Shown: positions 16,610 to 25,304 of the stretch, in pieces | Layout of the letters: each line of letters begins with the position of its first letter | Numbering within the stretch: position 1 is the stretch's first letter | Origin: Microbacterium forte | Lineage (GTDB): Bacteria; Actinomycetota; Actinomycetes; Actinomycetales; Microbacteriaceae | DNA: 64,000 bases | Assembly (NCBI RefSeq): GCF_031885415.1 | Contig: NZ_CP116871.1 | Coordinates: forward strand, 806,001-870,000 | Direction: 5' to 3' | The notes under the pieces: model-generated | What the model was told of the DNA's origin: nothing | What the model saw: only the letters and a program-made list of their open reading frames with translations | Database searches by the model: none | Made by a program: the position numbers and the translations under genes

Positions 16610-17049
16610 AACAGGAGGACTCCGGCGGACGTCGCGGCGACAGCGCCGACGTGCTTCGTTCCCTTGTCGCCATCACGCGTCGAGGTCTCATCGACGCACG
16701 CGCGGAAGAACCGAGGCTGTCGATCACCGATCAGTCCATCGTCATGGCGATCGCCGACGAGCCGGGGATCCGTTCGACGGACATCGCACGCATGTTCCGC
16801 CTCAACCGATCGACCGTGTCGCGTCAGCTCTCGACGCTCGTCTCTCTCGGCCTCGTGCAGGAGACGCCGTCGGTCTCCGGGCGCGGCCGTCCGCTCGAGC
16901 TGACCGCCGAGGGCGAAGAAGCCTTCCGCAACACGCTGCGATCGCTGCAGGGCGTGATCGACGTGCATCTCGCTCAGTGGACGGATGCCGAGGTGCATCG
17001 CTTCGCGCACGACCTCCGGCGTTTCGACAGAGGCCACGAACCCGCTTGA
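16603..17049 (+). CDS. MarR-family transcriptional regulator
   Basis: A 148-residue winged-helix regulator. The DNA-binding region is around residues 44-100: LSITDQSIVMAIADEPGIRSTDIARMFRLNRSTVSRQLSTLVSLGLVQE and the wing VSGRGRPLELT. The ATG has no Shine-Dalgarno and lies inside a palindrome, at the predicted +1 of the transcript. Thirty-six bases downstream is a hydroxyacyl-CoA dehydrogenase gene, its probable target. The divergent pepN promoter is close and could also be affected. Confidence 0.88.
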   Translation: MQQQEDSGGRRGDSADVLRSLVAITRRGLIDARAEEPRLSITDQSIVMAIADEPGIRSTDIARMFRLNRSTVSRQLSTLVSLGLVQETPSVSGRGRPLELTAEGEEAFRNTLRSLQGVIDVHLAQWTDAEVHRFAHDLRRFDRGHEPA

Positions 17050-17085
17050 CCACGGCCCACAAGGCCATCAGAGGAAGAAGAGAAA

Positions 17086-17943
17086 ATGAAGAACATCACT
17101 GTTCTCGGCACCGGCGTGCTCGGATCGCAGATCGCGTTCCAGACCGCCTTCCACGGTTTCGACGTCGTCGCCTACGACATCGATCAGCCTGCGCTCGACC
17201 GCGCGGCCGAGCGGTTCGAGGGTCTCGCCGCGCGTTACGTCGCCGACGGTGTCGAGAACGCCGCAGACGGCGCCGCCCAGGCGGCGATCGGCCGCATCCG
17301 GCTCACGTCCGACCTCGCGGAAGCCGCAGCCTCTGCCGACCTGATCATCGAGGCCGTGCCGGAGAACCTCGAGCTCAAGCAGGGCATCTACCGGACTCTC
17401 GCAGACGCCGCGCCGGCGACGACCATCTTCGCGACGAACTCGTCGACTCTGCTCCCCAGTGCGCTCGCGGAGTCGACGGGGCGCCCCGACCGTTTCCTCG
17501 CCCTGCACTTCGCGAACGAGATCTGGTCGCACAACACCGCGGAGATCATGGGCACGCCGGCCACCGACCCGGCGGTCTACGACGCCGTGGTGGAATTCGC
17601 CACCCGGATCGGCATGGTGCCGATCCAGATCAAGAAGGAGAAGGCCGGATACCTGCTGAACTCGCTGCTCGTGCCCTTCCTCCAGGCCGGAGCCGAGCTG
17701 CTGGTCGACGGGATCGCCGAACCCGAGGCGATCGATGCGACATGGCGGATCGGCACGGGCTCCCCGGCCGGCCCGTTCGAGATCTACGACATCGTCGGAC
17801 TGACCACGGCATACAACATCTCCCGCATGGGAGGCGAGAAGCAGCAGCGCTTCGCCGAGCTGCTCAAAGAGCAGTACATCGACAAGGGCAAGCTGGGCGT
17901 GGCGACGAGCGAGGGTTTCTACAGCTACCCGCGAGAGAGCTGA
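17086..17943 (+). CDS. 3-hydroxyacyl-CoA dehydrogenase (3-hydroxybutyryl-CoA dehydrogenase type)
   Basis: A 285-residue NAD(P)-dependent dehydrogenase acting on short 3-hydroxyacyl-CoA. It has the Rossmann motif VLGTGVLGSQIAFQTA (residues 6-21), ADLIIEAVPENLELK, TIFATNSSTLLPS, and the family His in FLALHFANEIW. The C-terminal domain has GTGSPAGPFEIYDIVGL. The ribosome-binding site is a purine-rich AGAGGAAGAAGAG. It is probably cotranscribed with the MarR gene, suggesting induction by a fatty-acid-like or aromatic acid ligand. Confidence 0.87.
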   Translation: MKNITVLGTGVLGSQIAFQTAFHGFDVVAYDIDQPALDRAAERFEGLAARYVADGVENAADGAAQAAIGRIRLTSDLAEAAASADLIIEAVPENLELKQGIYRTLADAAPATTIFATNSSTLLPSALAESTGRPDRFLALHFANEIWSHNTAEIMGTPATDPAVYDAVVEFATRIGMVPIQIKKEKAGYLLNSLLVPFLQAGAELLVDGIAEPEAIDATWRIGTGSPAGPFEIYDIVGLTTAYNISRMGGEKQQRFAELLKEQYIDKGKLGVATSEGFYSYPRES

Positions 17944-17949
17944 ATCCCC

Positions 17950-18927
17950 TCAGCGCCCGAGGAGCTTGCGGATCGCCGTCTCAGGCGACACCGTGAGATC
18001 GAGAGTGCGACCGCGCGCGTAGAGCCGGAACACGCGCGGATCGATGTAGCTACCCCTGGCCACCGCGAGGGTGTTGCCGAGCGCTGACGCCGTCGCCTGC
18101 ACGGCGAGGCGCTCGGCACGCCGCCGCTCGTTCTTCGTCTCGAGTCGGCCGATCCGCGCGAGGGCGTCAGCCGCGAGGATCGTGCCGTGCAGCGTGCGGA
18201 AGTCCTTCGCAGTGAACGATGCCCCGGCCACCTGCCGGAGATAGTCGTTGACCTCGGTCGACGTGAGTCGGACGCGGCGGCGACCCTTGCGGTACGCGAG
18301 CAGAGGCGCACGCGGCGAGCCGACGGCGAACTCCGACAGCGCCTCGGCGAGGGCGGCGTCGGAGATCTCGATCGCGGCGAGCTGCTTGCTCTTCGCGGGG
18401 AAGCTCAGGGACACGTCGCTGCCGTCGATGCGCACGTCCCGTCGCCGGAGGGTGCTCAGCCCCCGACTGCCGTGCTTCACGAGGTAGCGCTCGGAGCCGA
18501 TGCGCAGCGCGGCGTCATCGAGGAGCCGGAAGGAGACCGCGAGTGCTCGCTCTCGTGTCAGACCCGGCTCGCCGATGGCGCGCGTGACCTTGGCCCTGGC
18601 CGCAGGCAGCGCCGCAGCGAGCTTGAGCGCCCGCGCGAACTTGCGCTGATCCCTCCCCGTGCGCCAGAGCGGGTGGTAGAGGTACTGACGTCGTCCCGCA
18701 TCGTCGGTGCCGACCGCCTGGATATGAGCGAGCGGATCGGCGGCGATCCACACGTCCTTCCACGCCGGGGGTATCGCGAGGTCGCGGATGCGCTCCCTGT
18801 CGGCCTCGACGACGGGGGTGTTGCCCGCGTCGACGTATCGGAACCCTGACCCGGATCGCACACGGCGGATTCCTGGTGTCTCGCCCGGAACGACTCTCGT
18901 GAGCGCCATTCTCGTCCTCTCGGTCAT
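17950..18927 (-). CDS. DNA topoisomerase IB (bacterial, poxvirus-like)
   Basis: A 325-residue type IB topoisomerase that relaxes supercoils through a 3'-phosphotyrosine intermediate. It shows IPPAWKDVWIAADPLAHIQAVGTDDAGRRQYLYHP in the N-terminal domain, VKHGSRGLSTLRRRDV, the catalytic stretch TAKDFRTLHGT, and GSYIDPRV with the probable nucleophilic Tyr. Many soil actinobacteria carry such a gene as an accessory topoisomerase. The MTERTRM start at 18927 is used; MALTR six codons on is possible. Confidence 0.9.
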   Translation of the reverse strand: MTERTRMALTRVVPGETPGIRRVRSGSGFRYVDAGNTPVVEADRERIRDLAIPPAWKDVWIAADPLAHIQAVGTDDAGRRQYLYHPLWRTGRDQRKFARALKLAAALPAARAKVTRAIGEPGLTRERALAVSFRLLDDAALRIGSERYLVKHGSRGLSTLRRRDVRIDGSDVSLSFPAKSKQLAAIEISDAALAEALSEFAVGSPRAPLLAYRKGRRRVRLTSTEVNDYLRQVAGASFTAKDFRTLHGTILAADALARIGRLETKNERRRAERLAVQATASALGNTLAVARGSYIDPRVFRLYARGRTLDLTVSPETAIRKLLGR

Positions 18928-19076
18928 GCCTCGTCGGGCATCGGGTGTTTCCCGCTCACGATGGCCGACGAAGAGCGAGGCGTGAAGGGCATGGCGCGAC
19001 GCACGGGCGACCTGCTAGGCGACGCAGGCTCCTTCAGGCGGTGCAGGGAGGGTGCGGCCGCTGCCCAGGGATCCGA

Positions 19077-19106
19077 TTGTCGGGGCACACCGAGGTCTGC
19101 CATCCT
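19077..19106 (+). promoter_or_regulatory. Promoter of proline-rich membrane protein (leaderless)
   Basis: TTGTCG (19077-19082), an 18-base spacer and CATCCT (19101-19106), then seven bases to ATG 19114. No Shine-Dalgarno is present. Confidence 0.5.
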
Positions 19107-19113
19107 CTTGACT

Positions 19114-19977
19114 ATGGCCATGTCTTTCGAGGAATTCCGCACATCCCTGACCAGTGCAGAGCTGCGGGCCGGCCTGGGGGTGCAGCTCACCGACCTCGAA
19201 GCGCAGCAGGTCGCCGATGATCCGGCCTCCGCTCAGAGCTGGTACGCGTACTGGCTCTCGACCCAGCCGACGTCTCCCCCGCCACCCGCGGGCCCCGCAT
19301 TCGATGCACCGCCGCCCGCCTACGACGCGCCACCGCCCGCGTTCGGTGCCCCGCCACCCGCCTACGAGGCGCCACAGCCTGTCTACACCGCGGCTCCCGG
19401 CTACCCCTCGCAGGGCGACGTCTCCGTCGGTTCTCCCGCCTATCCGGGGTACGCGCCCGTTCCCGACGGCCGACCCGGCAAGAAGAAGAGGGTAGGACTG
19501 TGGGTGACCCTGTCGATCCTCGGCGCCCTGCTGGTGATCGCCGCCATCGTCGTGATCTTCGCCTTCGCCACAGCACGCCATTGGACCAGGACCGATGTTC
19601 CTGAGCAGCCCGAGACCTTCCGCAGCGAGGAGTACGAGACCGGTCGCGTCGACGTCACGATGGACGACGTCAACCCGTGCTCGGTGAACCAGGATTGGAC
19701 CGACTGCACGAACCTGATGGTCGCGACCTATACGGCCGCCTGCGTCGATGTCGAGCTCACCGAGACCGCGACCCTCCTGTGCGCCGAGTACAGCTCCGCG
19801 ATAGACGAGATGAAGGCGCAGGACGGCGAGGGCTATTACGTCGCGACGCTCGGCAGCTACGGGAGCCTGCATCAGACGCCTGAGATCGACACCCGCCAGG
19901 TCTCGAACGACGACTACGAGCCCGCCGTCACCCACGAGGCGGTGTGCTACCTCGGATTCATCGGAGAGTGCGAGTGA
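19114..19977 (+). CDS. Proline-rich single-span membrane protein, unknown function
   Basis: A 287-residue protein. A helical N-terminus (MAMSFEEFRTSLTSAELRAGLG) is followed at about 55-110 by repeats of PPPAYDA/PPPAFGA/PPPAYEA type, then a basic KKKR, one membrane segment LWVTLSILGALLVIAAIVVIFAF, and an extracytoplasmic C-terminal domain with several Cys (NPCSVNQDWTDC, TAACVD, LLCAEYSS, VCYLGF) that could form disulfides. The same layout occurs in actinobacterial cell-envelope proteins with no assigned role. An alternative start two codons later is equally possible. Confidence 0.75.
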   Translation: MAMSFEEFRTSLTSAELRAGLGVQLTDLEAQQVADDPASAQSWYAYWLSTQPTSPPPPAGPAFDAPPPAYDAPPPAFGAPPPAYEAPQPVYTAAPGYPSQGDVSVGSPAYPGYAPVPDGRPGKKKRVGLWVTLSILGALLVIAAIVVIFAFATARHWTRTDVPEQPETFRSEEYETGRVDVTMDDVNPCSVNQDWTDCTNLMVATYTAACVDVELTETATLLCAEYSSAIDEMKAQDGEGYYVATLGSYGSLHQTPEIDTRQVSNDDYEPAVTHEAVCYLGFIGECE

Positions 19978-19997
19978 GACACTGGACCGGAAACGAC

Positions 19998-20023
19998 AAA
20001 ACCCCCGCCTGAGCGGGGGTTTT
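19998..20023. terminator. Bidirectional terminator between membrane protein gene and tRNA-Gln
   Basis: AAAACCCCCGC, loop CTGA, GCGGGGGTTTT. It has A and T tracts on both sides, so it works for the plus-strand gene and for tRNA-Gln on the minus strand. Confidence 0.88.
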
Positions 20024-20030
20024 CGTCTTG

Positions 20031-20102
20031 CTGGGGTACCTGGACTCGAACCAAGAACAACGGAACCAGAAACCGCCGTGTTGCCAATTACACCATACCC
20101 CA
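20031..20102 (-). tRNA. tRNA-Gln (anticodon CTG)
   Basis: The minus strand folds with acceptor TGGGGTA pairing to TACCCCA, anticodon loop TTCTGGT (CTG) and T arm TTGGTTCGAGTCCAG. 72 nt with G as discriminator; the U1-A72 pair is typical of tRNA-Gln. It lies 170 bases downstream of gltX on the same strand. Confidence 0.94.
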
Positions 20103-20271
20103 AGGGCGAAACCGGAGTCTCGCACCGAGAGTCAAGCTTACCCGAGCCGTGGCCCTAATGCCAAAACGACTCGGTCCGTCCGGGCGCGTCGCCCGGTGAT
20201 CGCTGCGGGTGCGTGACCTCGGCAGCGGGCAGGAGCTCATCGAAGCGATGCTCCCCCGCCCGTCTGCCTCG

Positions 20272-21777
20272 TCAGTTCGCGAGGAACGCCGACAGCGACC
20301 GGAGGCGCCGCAGCGACTCGTCCTTGCCCAGGAGCTCCATGGACTCGAACAGCGGCGGCGAGATCCGACGACCGGTGATCGCGACGCGCGGAGGGCCGTA
20401 GGCGATGCGGGGCTTGAGCTCGAGCTTCTCGACGAGCGCCTCCGCGAGAGCCTCCTGGATCTTCTCTGGAGTGAACTCGGTCACCGGCTCGAGGGCGACG
20501 ACGCAGGCGTCGAGGACCTCGGCGGCGTTCGCGGGCAGCCCCTTGAGCGCGTCGGCATCATACGAGACGTCGTCGGTGAACAGGAACCCCACCATGCCGG
20601 GCACATCGCCGAGCAACTGCACGCGCTCCTGCACGAGCGGTGCGACGCGGAAGGCGAGCACGAGCTGCTCGTGCGTCGGCTCATCGAAGAGGCCGGCGGC
20701 AGCGAGGTAGGGGATCGTCCTCTCGGCGAAGTCCTTCTCGTCGAGCTTGCGGATGTGGTCGCCGTTGATCGACTCGGCCTTCTTCTGGTCGAAGCGTGCC
20801 GGGTTCGGATTCACGTCGACGATGTCGAACGCCTCGGTGAACTCCTCGAGCGAGAACACGTCGCGGTCGTGACCGATCGACCAGCCGAGGAGCGCGAGGT
20901 AGTTCAGCAGTCCCTCGTGGATGAAGCCGCGATCCCGATGCAGGAACAGATCGGCCTGCGGGTCGCGCTTGGAAAGCTTCTTGTTGCCGGTCTCGCCGAG
21001 CACCAGAGGCATGTGGGCGAAGCGGGGCACGAAGGTGGTGACCTCCGCATCGATGAGCGCCGCGTAGAGCGCCAGCTGGCGAGCCGTCGAGGGCATCAGG
21101 TCTTCGCCGCGCAGGACGTGCGTGATGCCCATCAGCGCGTCGTCGACCGGGTTCACGAAGGTGTACAGCGGGATGCCGTTCGGACGCACCACCACGAAGT
21201 CCGGGAAGGAACCTGCGGGGAATGTCACCTCGCCCCGGATCAGGTCGACGTAGGTGAGGTCCTCGTCCGGCACACGCAGGCGGAGTGCGGGCTGACGCCC
21301 TTCGGCCCGGAAGGCGTCCTTCTGCTCCGCCGTGAGGTCGCGGTCATGGTTGTCGTACCCGAGCTGCTTCGCCCGCCCGGCAGCCTCGTTGCGAGCGTCG
21401 ATCTCCTCCGCGGTCGAGAAGCTCTCATACAGAGCGCCGGATGCGAGGAGCTTGTCGATCACGCCGCGATAGATGTCGTGGCGCTCGGACTGACGGTAGG
21501 GAGCGTGGGGTCCACCGACCTCGACACCCTCATCCCAGTCGATCTTCAGCCAGGTCAGAGCGTCGACCAGCTGCCGGAAGCTCTCCTCGCTGTCTCGGGC
21601 GGCGTCGGTGTCCTCGATGCGGAACACCATCTTGCCGCCGTTGTGGCGGGCGTACGCCCAGTTGAAGAGGGCCGTGCGGACCATGCCGACGTGCGGCAGT
21701 CCGGTCGGAGAGGGGCAGAAGCGGACGCGGACGTCGGCGCCACTGGCGGTCGTGGTGAGGGGGTGCGGGGTAGCCAT
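20272..21777 (-). CDS. gltX: Glutamyl-tRNA synthetase
   Basis: A 501-residue class I synthetase that charges tRNA-Glu. The HIGH-type motif is [19 protein letters not shown] (about 22-40) and the KMSKS-type motif is KLSKRDP (267-273), with [15 protein letters not shown] between. If the genome lacks glutaminyl-tRNA synthetase, as is common in actinobacteria, this enzyme also misacylates tRNA-Gln for GatCAB to amidate; that is family knowledge and not visible here. Its neighbour downstream is tRNA-Gln, with tRNA-Glu further along the same strand. Confidence 0.96.
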   Translation of the reverse strand: MATPHPLTTTASGADVRVRFCPSPTGLPHVGMVRTALFNWAYARHNGGKMVFRIEDTDAARDSEESFRQLVDALTWLKIDWDEGVEVGGPHAPYRQSERHDIYRGVIDKLLASGALYESFSTAEEIDARNEAAGRAKQLGYDNHDRDLTAEQKDAFRAEGRQPALRLRVPDEDLTYVDLIRGEVTFPAGSFPDFVVVRPNGIPLYTFVNPVDDALMGITHVLRGEDLMPSTARQLALYAALIDAEVTTFVPRFAHMPLVLGETGNKKLSKRDPQADLFLHRDRGFIHEGLLNYLALLGWSIGHDRDVFSLEEFTEAFDIVDVNPNPARFDQKKAESINGDHIRKLDEKDFAERTIPYLAAAGLFDEPTHEQLVLAFRVAPLVQERVQLLGDVPGMVGFLFTDDVSYDADALKGLPANAAEVLDACVVALEPVTEFTPEKIQEALAEALVEKLELKPRIAYGPPRVAITGRRISPPLFESMELLGKDESLRRLRSLSAFLAN

Positions 21778-21851
21778 ATCCCCTCGATTCTAGTTGCCGG
21801 GCGGCGTCTCGACCTCCCCGATCCGCCCACGATCGGGGCCGGTGAGAGGGG

Positions 21852-21886
21852 TCACCGTGGGTAACAGTCACTCACCGTGGGTAACA
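21852..21886. repeat. Direct repeat upstream of DszC/SfnB-like gene
   Basis: TCACCGTGGGTAACA occurs twice, at 21852-21866 and 21872-21886, exactly 20 bp apart, i.e. two helical turns on the same face. It lies 64-98 bp upstream of the GTG at 21950, in the gap divergent from gltX. It is probably a regulator binding site. Confidence 0.6.
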
Positions 21887-21949
21887 ACCCGCATGCGACC
21901 TCGTCGCGCTCCTATCGTTGCCGCATCGACCAATCGGAAGGGTGACGAC

Positions 21950-23194
21950 GTGACAATCACGGATGCAGTGACGACAGGCCTCAGCGATCGCTGGCTGAGC
22001 GCACCGAGACCTCAGACCAGCCTCGAATGGATCGAGCGCGCCGAGGAGGTTGCGGACATCCTCGCGGTGGACGCCGTCGAGAGGGACCGCGCGAACGCGA
22101 CACCTCGTGCAGAGGTGCAGCTGCTCAAGGACTCGGGTCTGGTCACTCTGCTCGGCCCGCGCGTCCATGGCGGCGCGGGCGAGAGCTGGGAGACCGCGTA
22201 CCGGGTGATCAGAGCGGTGGCCCGCGGCGACGGCTCGATCGGGCAGGTCCTCGGGTACCACTACCTCTGGGCATGGGCGGCGCGTCTCGTCGGAACCGAC
22301 GAGCAGATCGCCGCGATCGAGGAGCTGTACACCGCGAACGACTACGTCTTCGGCGGCGCGGTGAACCCGCGCGACTCCGATCTGGTGATCCGCGAAGACG
22401 GCGACGACCTCGTGTTCTCCGGCCGGAAGTCCTTCTCCACCGGTGGTCGGATCTCGGACCTGACGGTCCTCGAAGGGGTCCTCGAAGGCACCGAGACGCA
22501 CATCTTCGCGATCGTGCCCACGGCGCAGGAGGGAATCGTCTTCGGGAACGACTGGGACAACCTGGGCCAGCGGCTCACCGAATCAGGGTCCGTCGAGATC
22601 CGCGACGTGCGCGTCCCCTGGGCAGCGGCAGCCGGTTTCGTCGACCGGGTGTTCCAGCCTCTGACCTACAACACGCTGAACGTGCCGACCATCCAGCTCG
22701 TGTTCGCGAACTTCTACCTCGGCATCGCACAGGGTGCACTCGAGACGGCATCCGCCTACACCCGATCGACCACTCGACCGTGGCCGTACGGCGGCGACGA
22801 CAAGCAGCACGCGACGGACGAGTGGTACCTGCTCGAGGGCTACGGCGAACTGGCCTCGAAGCTGTGGGCGGATGAGGCGCTGCTGGATGCCGTGGGCTCC
22901 GAGATCAGCGCGGTGCTGCATGCTCCACGAGAAGACCTCACTGCACGCCGACGCGGCGAGATCGCCGTGCGCATCGCAGCGGGGAAGCTGCGCATCGTCG
23001 ACGACGGCCTGGAGGTCGCCACGAAGATCTACGAGCTCACCGGTGCCAGAGCGTCGGCCAACTCTGTCGGCCTCGACATCTTCTGGCGCAACCTGCGCAC
23101 GCACAGCCTGCACGACCCGATCGCGTACAAGAAGCGGGAGGTCGGCGACTACGTGCTGCGCAACGAGGTGCCTGAGCCGACCTGGTACACCTGA
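21950..23194 (+). CDS. Acyl-CoA dehydrogenase-fold flavin monooxygenase (SfnB/DszC-like)
   Basis: A 414-residue protein with the acyl-CoA dehydrogenase fold but features of the flavin-dependent SfnB/DszC oxygenases used in organosulfur breakdown: GLVTLLGPRVHGGAGESWETAY, RGDGSIGQVLGYHYLW, FSGRKSFSTGG and NVPTIQLVFANFYLGIAQGAL. The C-terminal ARASANSVGLDIFWRNLRTHSLHDP matches the subgroup. GTG 21950 has GGAAGGG seven bases upstream; an in-frame ATG at 21891 would add 20 residues. It would need reduced flavin from elsewhere. The substrate is unknown; sulfur scavenging is inferred. Confidence 0.78.
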   Translation: MTITDAVTTGLSDRWLSAPRPQTSLEWIERAEEVADILAVDAVERDRANATPRAEVQLLKDSGLVTLLGPRVHGGAGESWETAYRVIRAVARGDGSIGQVLGYHYLWAWAARLVGTDEQIAAIEELYTANDYVFGGAVNPRDSDLVIREDGDDLVFSGRKSFSTGGRISDLTVLEGVLEGTETHIFAIVPTAQEGIVFGNDWDNLGQRLTESGSVEIRDVRVPWAAAAGFVDRVFQPLTYNTLNVPTIQLVFANFYLGIAQGALETASAYTRSTTRPWPYGGDDKQHATDEWYLLEGYGELASKLWADEALLDAVGSEISAVLHAPREDLTARRRGEIAVRIAAGKLRIVDDGLEVATKIYELTGARASANSVGLDIFWRNLRTHSLHDPIAYKKREVGDYVLRNEVPEPTWYT

Positions 23195-23235
23195 TCGCCG
23201 CGATGCAGGTGGTCCTCGGTGCCGCACCGACACGG

Positions 23236-23259
23236 GCGGTCGCGGCACCGAGCGACCGC
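23236..23259. terminator. Hairpin between convergent genes
   Basis: GCGGTCGC (23236-23243) pairs with GCGACCGC (23252-23259) across an eight-base loop, between the convergent oxygenase and methyltransferase genes. There is no T-tract, so this is a weak or Rho-assisted end. Confidence 0.4.
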
Positions 23260-23283
23260 GGGGCACTCCGGCCGAGGGCGGCC

Positions 23284-24048
23284 TCAGCCGCGCGACGCCA
23301 CGGCAACCGCGGCAGAATGCACCAGCGGCAGGCGGCCGGCGATCGATCGCTCGGCGCACACCGACTCGAAGGCAGCACGGAACGAGCGCCGACCGGTGTC
23401 GTCGAGCGCTCGGTAGAACTGGCCCGCTCCCCCGACGCCTCCTTCGGCTGACACCCACAGCGCAGTCGCATCCGCCGACCACGTCCAGGTGATCTCCGAC
23501 ACCCGCGGGCGCATCCAGCCCGCATCGTCGAGCATCCTCGCGAAGCCGTCGACGGTCCGCTCGAAGTCCTTCTCCGGCGGAAGCCGCTCGCCCTCGGTCG
23601 GGACGAGCGCCGCGCGCTGGCACACCTCTCGCCAGAGCCAGGTCGGCGAGTTCGTCCAGATCGTGGCCGCCACGCGGCCGGCAGAGACGCGGAGAAGCTC
23701 TCCGGCCGATGCGCGGGGGTCGGCGACGTGGTTCAACACGAAGTTCGCCACGACCGCATCGAACTCCGCGTCCTCGAACGGCAGCGACGGCAGCGCTCCG
23801 TCGCGCACCCGCATCGCCGGGTGCTGCCGCAGCGCGACCTCCCGCATCGTCGGCTCGGGCTCGCACCCTGTCGTATCCCATCCGGCATCCGTGAATGCGG
23901 CCGTGAGGAGACCGGTTCCGGAACCGACATCGAGCAGCGAGCGACCCGCAGGGTCTCCGAGCCGCCCGAGCAGAGTCCCCGCCGTGCCGACGCACAGCGA
24001 GGCATAGGAATCGGCGTATGCCCGCCCCGTGCCCGCCCAGTCCTTCAT
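23284..24048 (-). CDS. Class I SAM-dependent methyltransferase
   Basis: A 254-residue methyltransferase with motif I LLDVGSGTGLLTAAF (about 40-54), TGCEPEPTMRE, the acidic loop DGALPSLPFEDAEFDAVVANFVLNHV, and a substrate domain with WLWREVCQRA. It belongs to the broad UbiE/SmtA-like group; the acceptor molecule is unknown. The ATG overlaps the upstream MFS stop by four bases, making it the last gene of a three-gene unit (FAH hydrolase, MFS, methyltransferase). Confidence 0.82.
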   Translation of the reverse strand: MKDWAGTGRAYADSYASLCVGTAGTLLGRLGDPAGRSLLDVGSGTGLLTAAFTDAGWDTTGCEPEPTMREVALRQHPAMRVRDGALPSLPFEDAEFDAVVANFVLNHVADPRASAGELLRVSAGRVAATIWTNSPTWLWREVCQRAALVPTEGERLPPEKDFERTVDGFARMLDDAGWMRPRVSEITWTWSADATALWVSAEGGVGGAGQFYRALDDTGRRSFRAAFESVCAERSIAGRLPLVHSAAVAVASRG

Positions 24049-25304
24049 CGCCTCGGACGCCCGAGAGGAGAGAGCGCGACGATGGCGACGACGATGACAG
24101 ACGCGGCGATGCCCAGTCCGGCATAGTCGAAGTTCGAGAGCACCACGCCCGCGAGCACCGCGCCGGCAGCTGCCGAGAGGCTCATGAGCGAGTCGCTGCG
24201 ACCCTGCCTGCGTGTGCGGATCTCGGGGGCGCTCGACTCGGTCAGCAGCGCGGCCCCTGCGACGGTCGCCGCGCTCCATCCGAGCCCCAACAGGATCAGA
24301 GCCACGATCACGCCCCACTCCCGATCATTCGCGAACACGCCGAACGCCAGGGCTGCCCCGAGGAGCACCTGCCCCAGCAGGACCACACGCAGCCGCCCCC
24401 ACCGGTCGGCGAGGATGCCGAAGAGCGGCGACAGCGCATACATGCCGCCGACATGCAGGGCGATGGTGATGCCGACGAGAGCCGAGACATCGGCCGGTGT
24501 GGGAGCCATTCCGTGCGCGCCGTGCGCCATGTGCGCGAGATGCACAGGAGTCATCGCCATGACGGACGCCATCACGACGTGCGAACCGGCGACTGCGAAC
24601 ATCGCGTAGCGAGCCACCACCGGCCTGTCGGCGAACGCCTTGCCTGTAGCCCCCGCAGCAGCCGCTGAGGCGAGCCTCTGCGCGGCCAGAAGAGGATCTG
24701 GCCGCAGCGCCACGAGATACAGGATGAGCGCGGCGCATTGAGCGACGAACGAGAAGACGTAGGAACCGGTCTGAGGCGGCATGCCGATCGCGGCACCCAC
24801 GATCTCACCCGGTCCGAGCAGCAGGGGGCCCGCGACCCCGCCGATGGTGGTCGCCCACACGACGATCGAGAGGTCCCGCCCTCGGTGCTGCGGCGCGGCG
24901 AGGTCGGTGGCGGCGAATCGCGACTGCAGATTGCCCGCGTTCCCGGCGCCGATCATGAGGATGCCGACCAGCAGCAGCGGGAACACCCGCAGCGACGCCG
25001 CGAGGATCACGACGGCGATCCCCACGAGCGCGAACAGATTGCCGAGCGTCAGTGCACGGCGACGCCCCACCCTGGCGGCGAGGCGAGCGAGAGGGATCGC
25101 GCACACTGCGGCGCCCAGCGTGACCGATGCGGTCGCGAGTCCCGACAAAGCGTCGCTGCCGGAGATGTCGGCGGCGAGCAGCGCGCCGAGCGACACGGTC
25201 GCCCCGAACGCGATGCCGCCGAGCACCTGGCCAGACGAGAGAACCAGCACGGTTCTCCGCTGGACCGCTGCCTGCTGAGCCGCCGTCAGGGCGACCACGG
25301 TCAT
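24045..25304 (-). CDS. MFS transporter
   Basis: A 419-residue, roughly 12-segment major facilitator protein. It has IPLARLAARVGRRRALTLGN in loop 2-3 and its repeat FGILADRWGRLRVVLLGQ in the second half, plus a His/Met-rich segment TPVHLAHMAHGAHGMAP between segments 6 and 8. That His/Met cluster could line a substrate or metal path but is unexplained. Overlaps of four bases at both ends couple it to the FAH hydrolase and the methyltransferase. Confidence 0.82.
   Translation of the reverse strand: MTVVALTAAQQAAVQRRTVLVLSSGQVLGGIAFGATVSLGALLAADISGSDALSGLATASVTLGAAVCAIPLARLAARVGRRRALTLGNLFALVGIAVVILAASLRVFPLLLVGILMIGAGNAGNLQSRFAATDLAAPQHRGRDLSIVVWATTIGGVAGPLLLGPGEIVGAAIGMPPQTGSYVFSFVAQCAALILYLVALRPDPLLAAQRLASAAAAGATGKAFADRPVVARYAMFAVAGSHVVMASVMAMTPVHLAHMAHGAHGMAPTPADVSALVGITIALHVGGMYALSPLFGILADRWGRLRVVLLGQVLLGAALAFGVFANDREWGVIVALILLGLGWSAATVAGAALLTESSAPEIRTRRQGRSDSLMSLSAAAGAVLAGVVLSNFDYAGLGIAASVIVVAIVALSPLGRPRR

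Noticed and set aside
19295..19440. Proline-rich coding repeat considered as a DNA tandem repeat
   Set aside because: The PPPA-type units are imperfect at DNA level and are explained by the protein's low-complexity linker.
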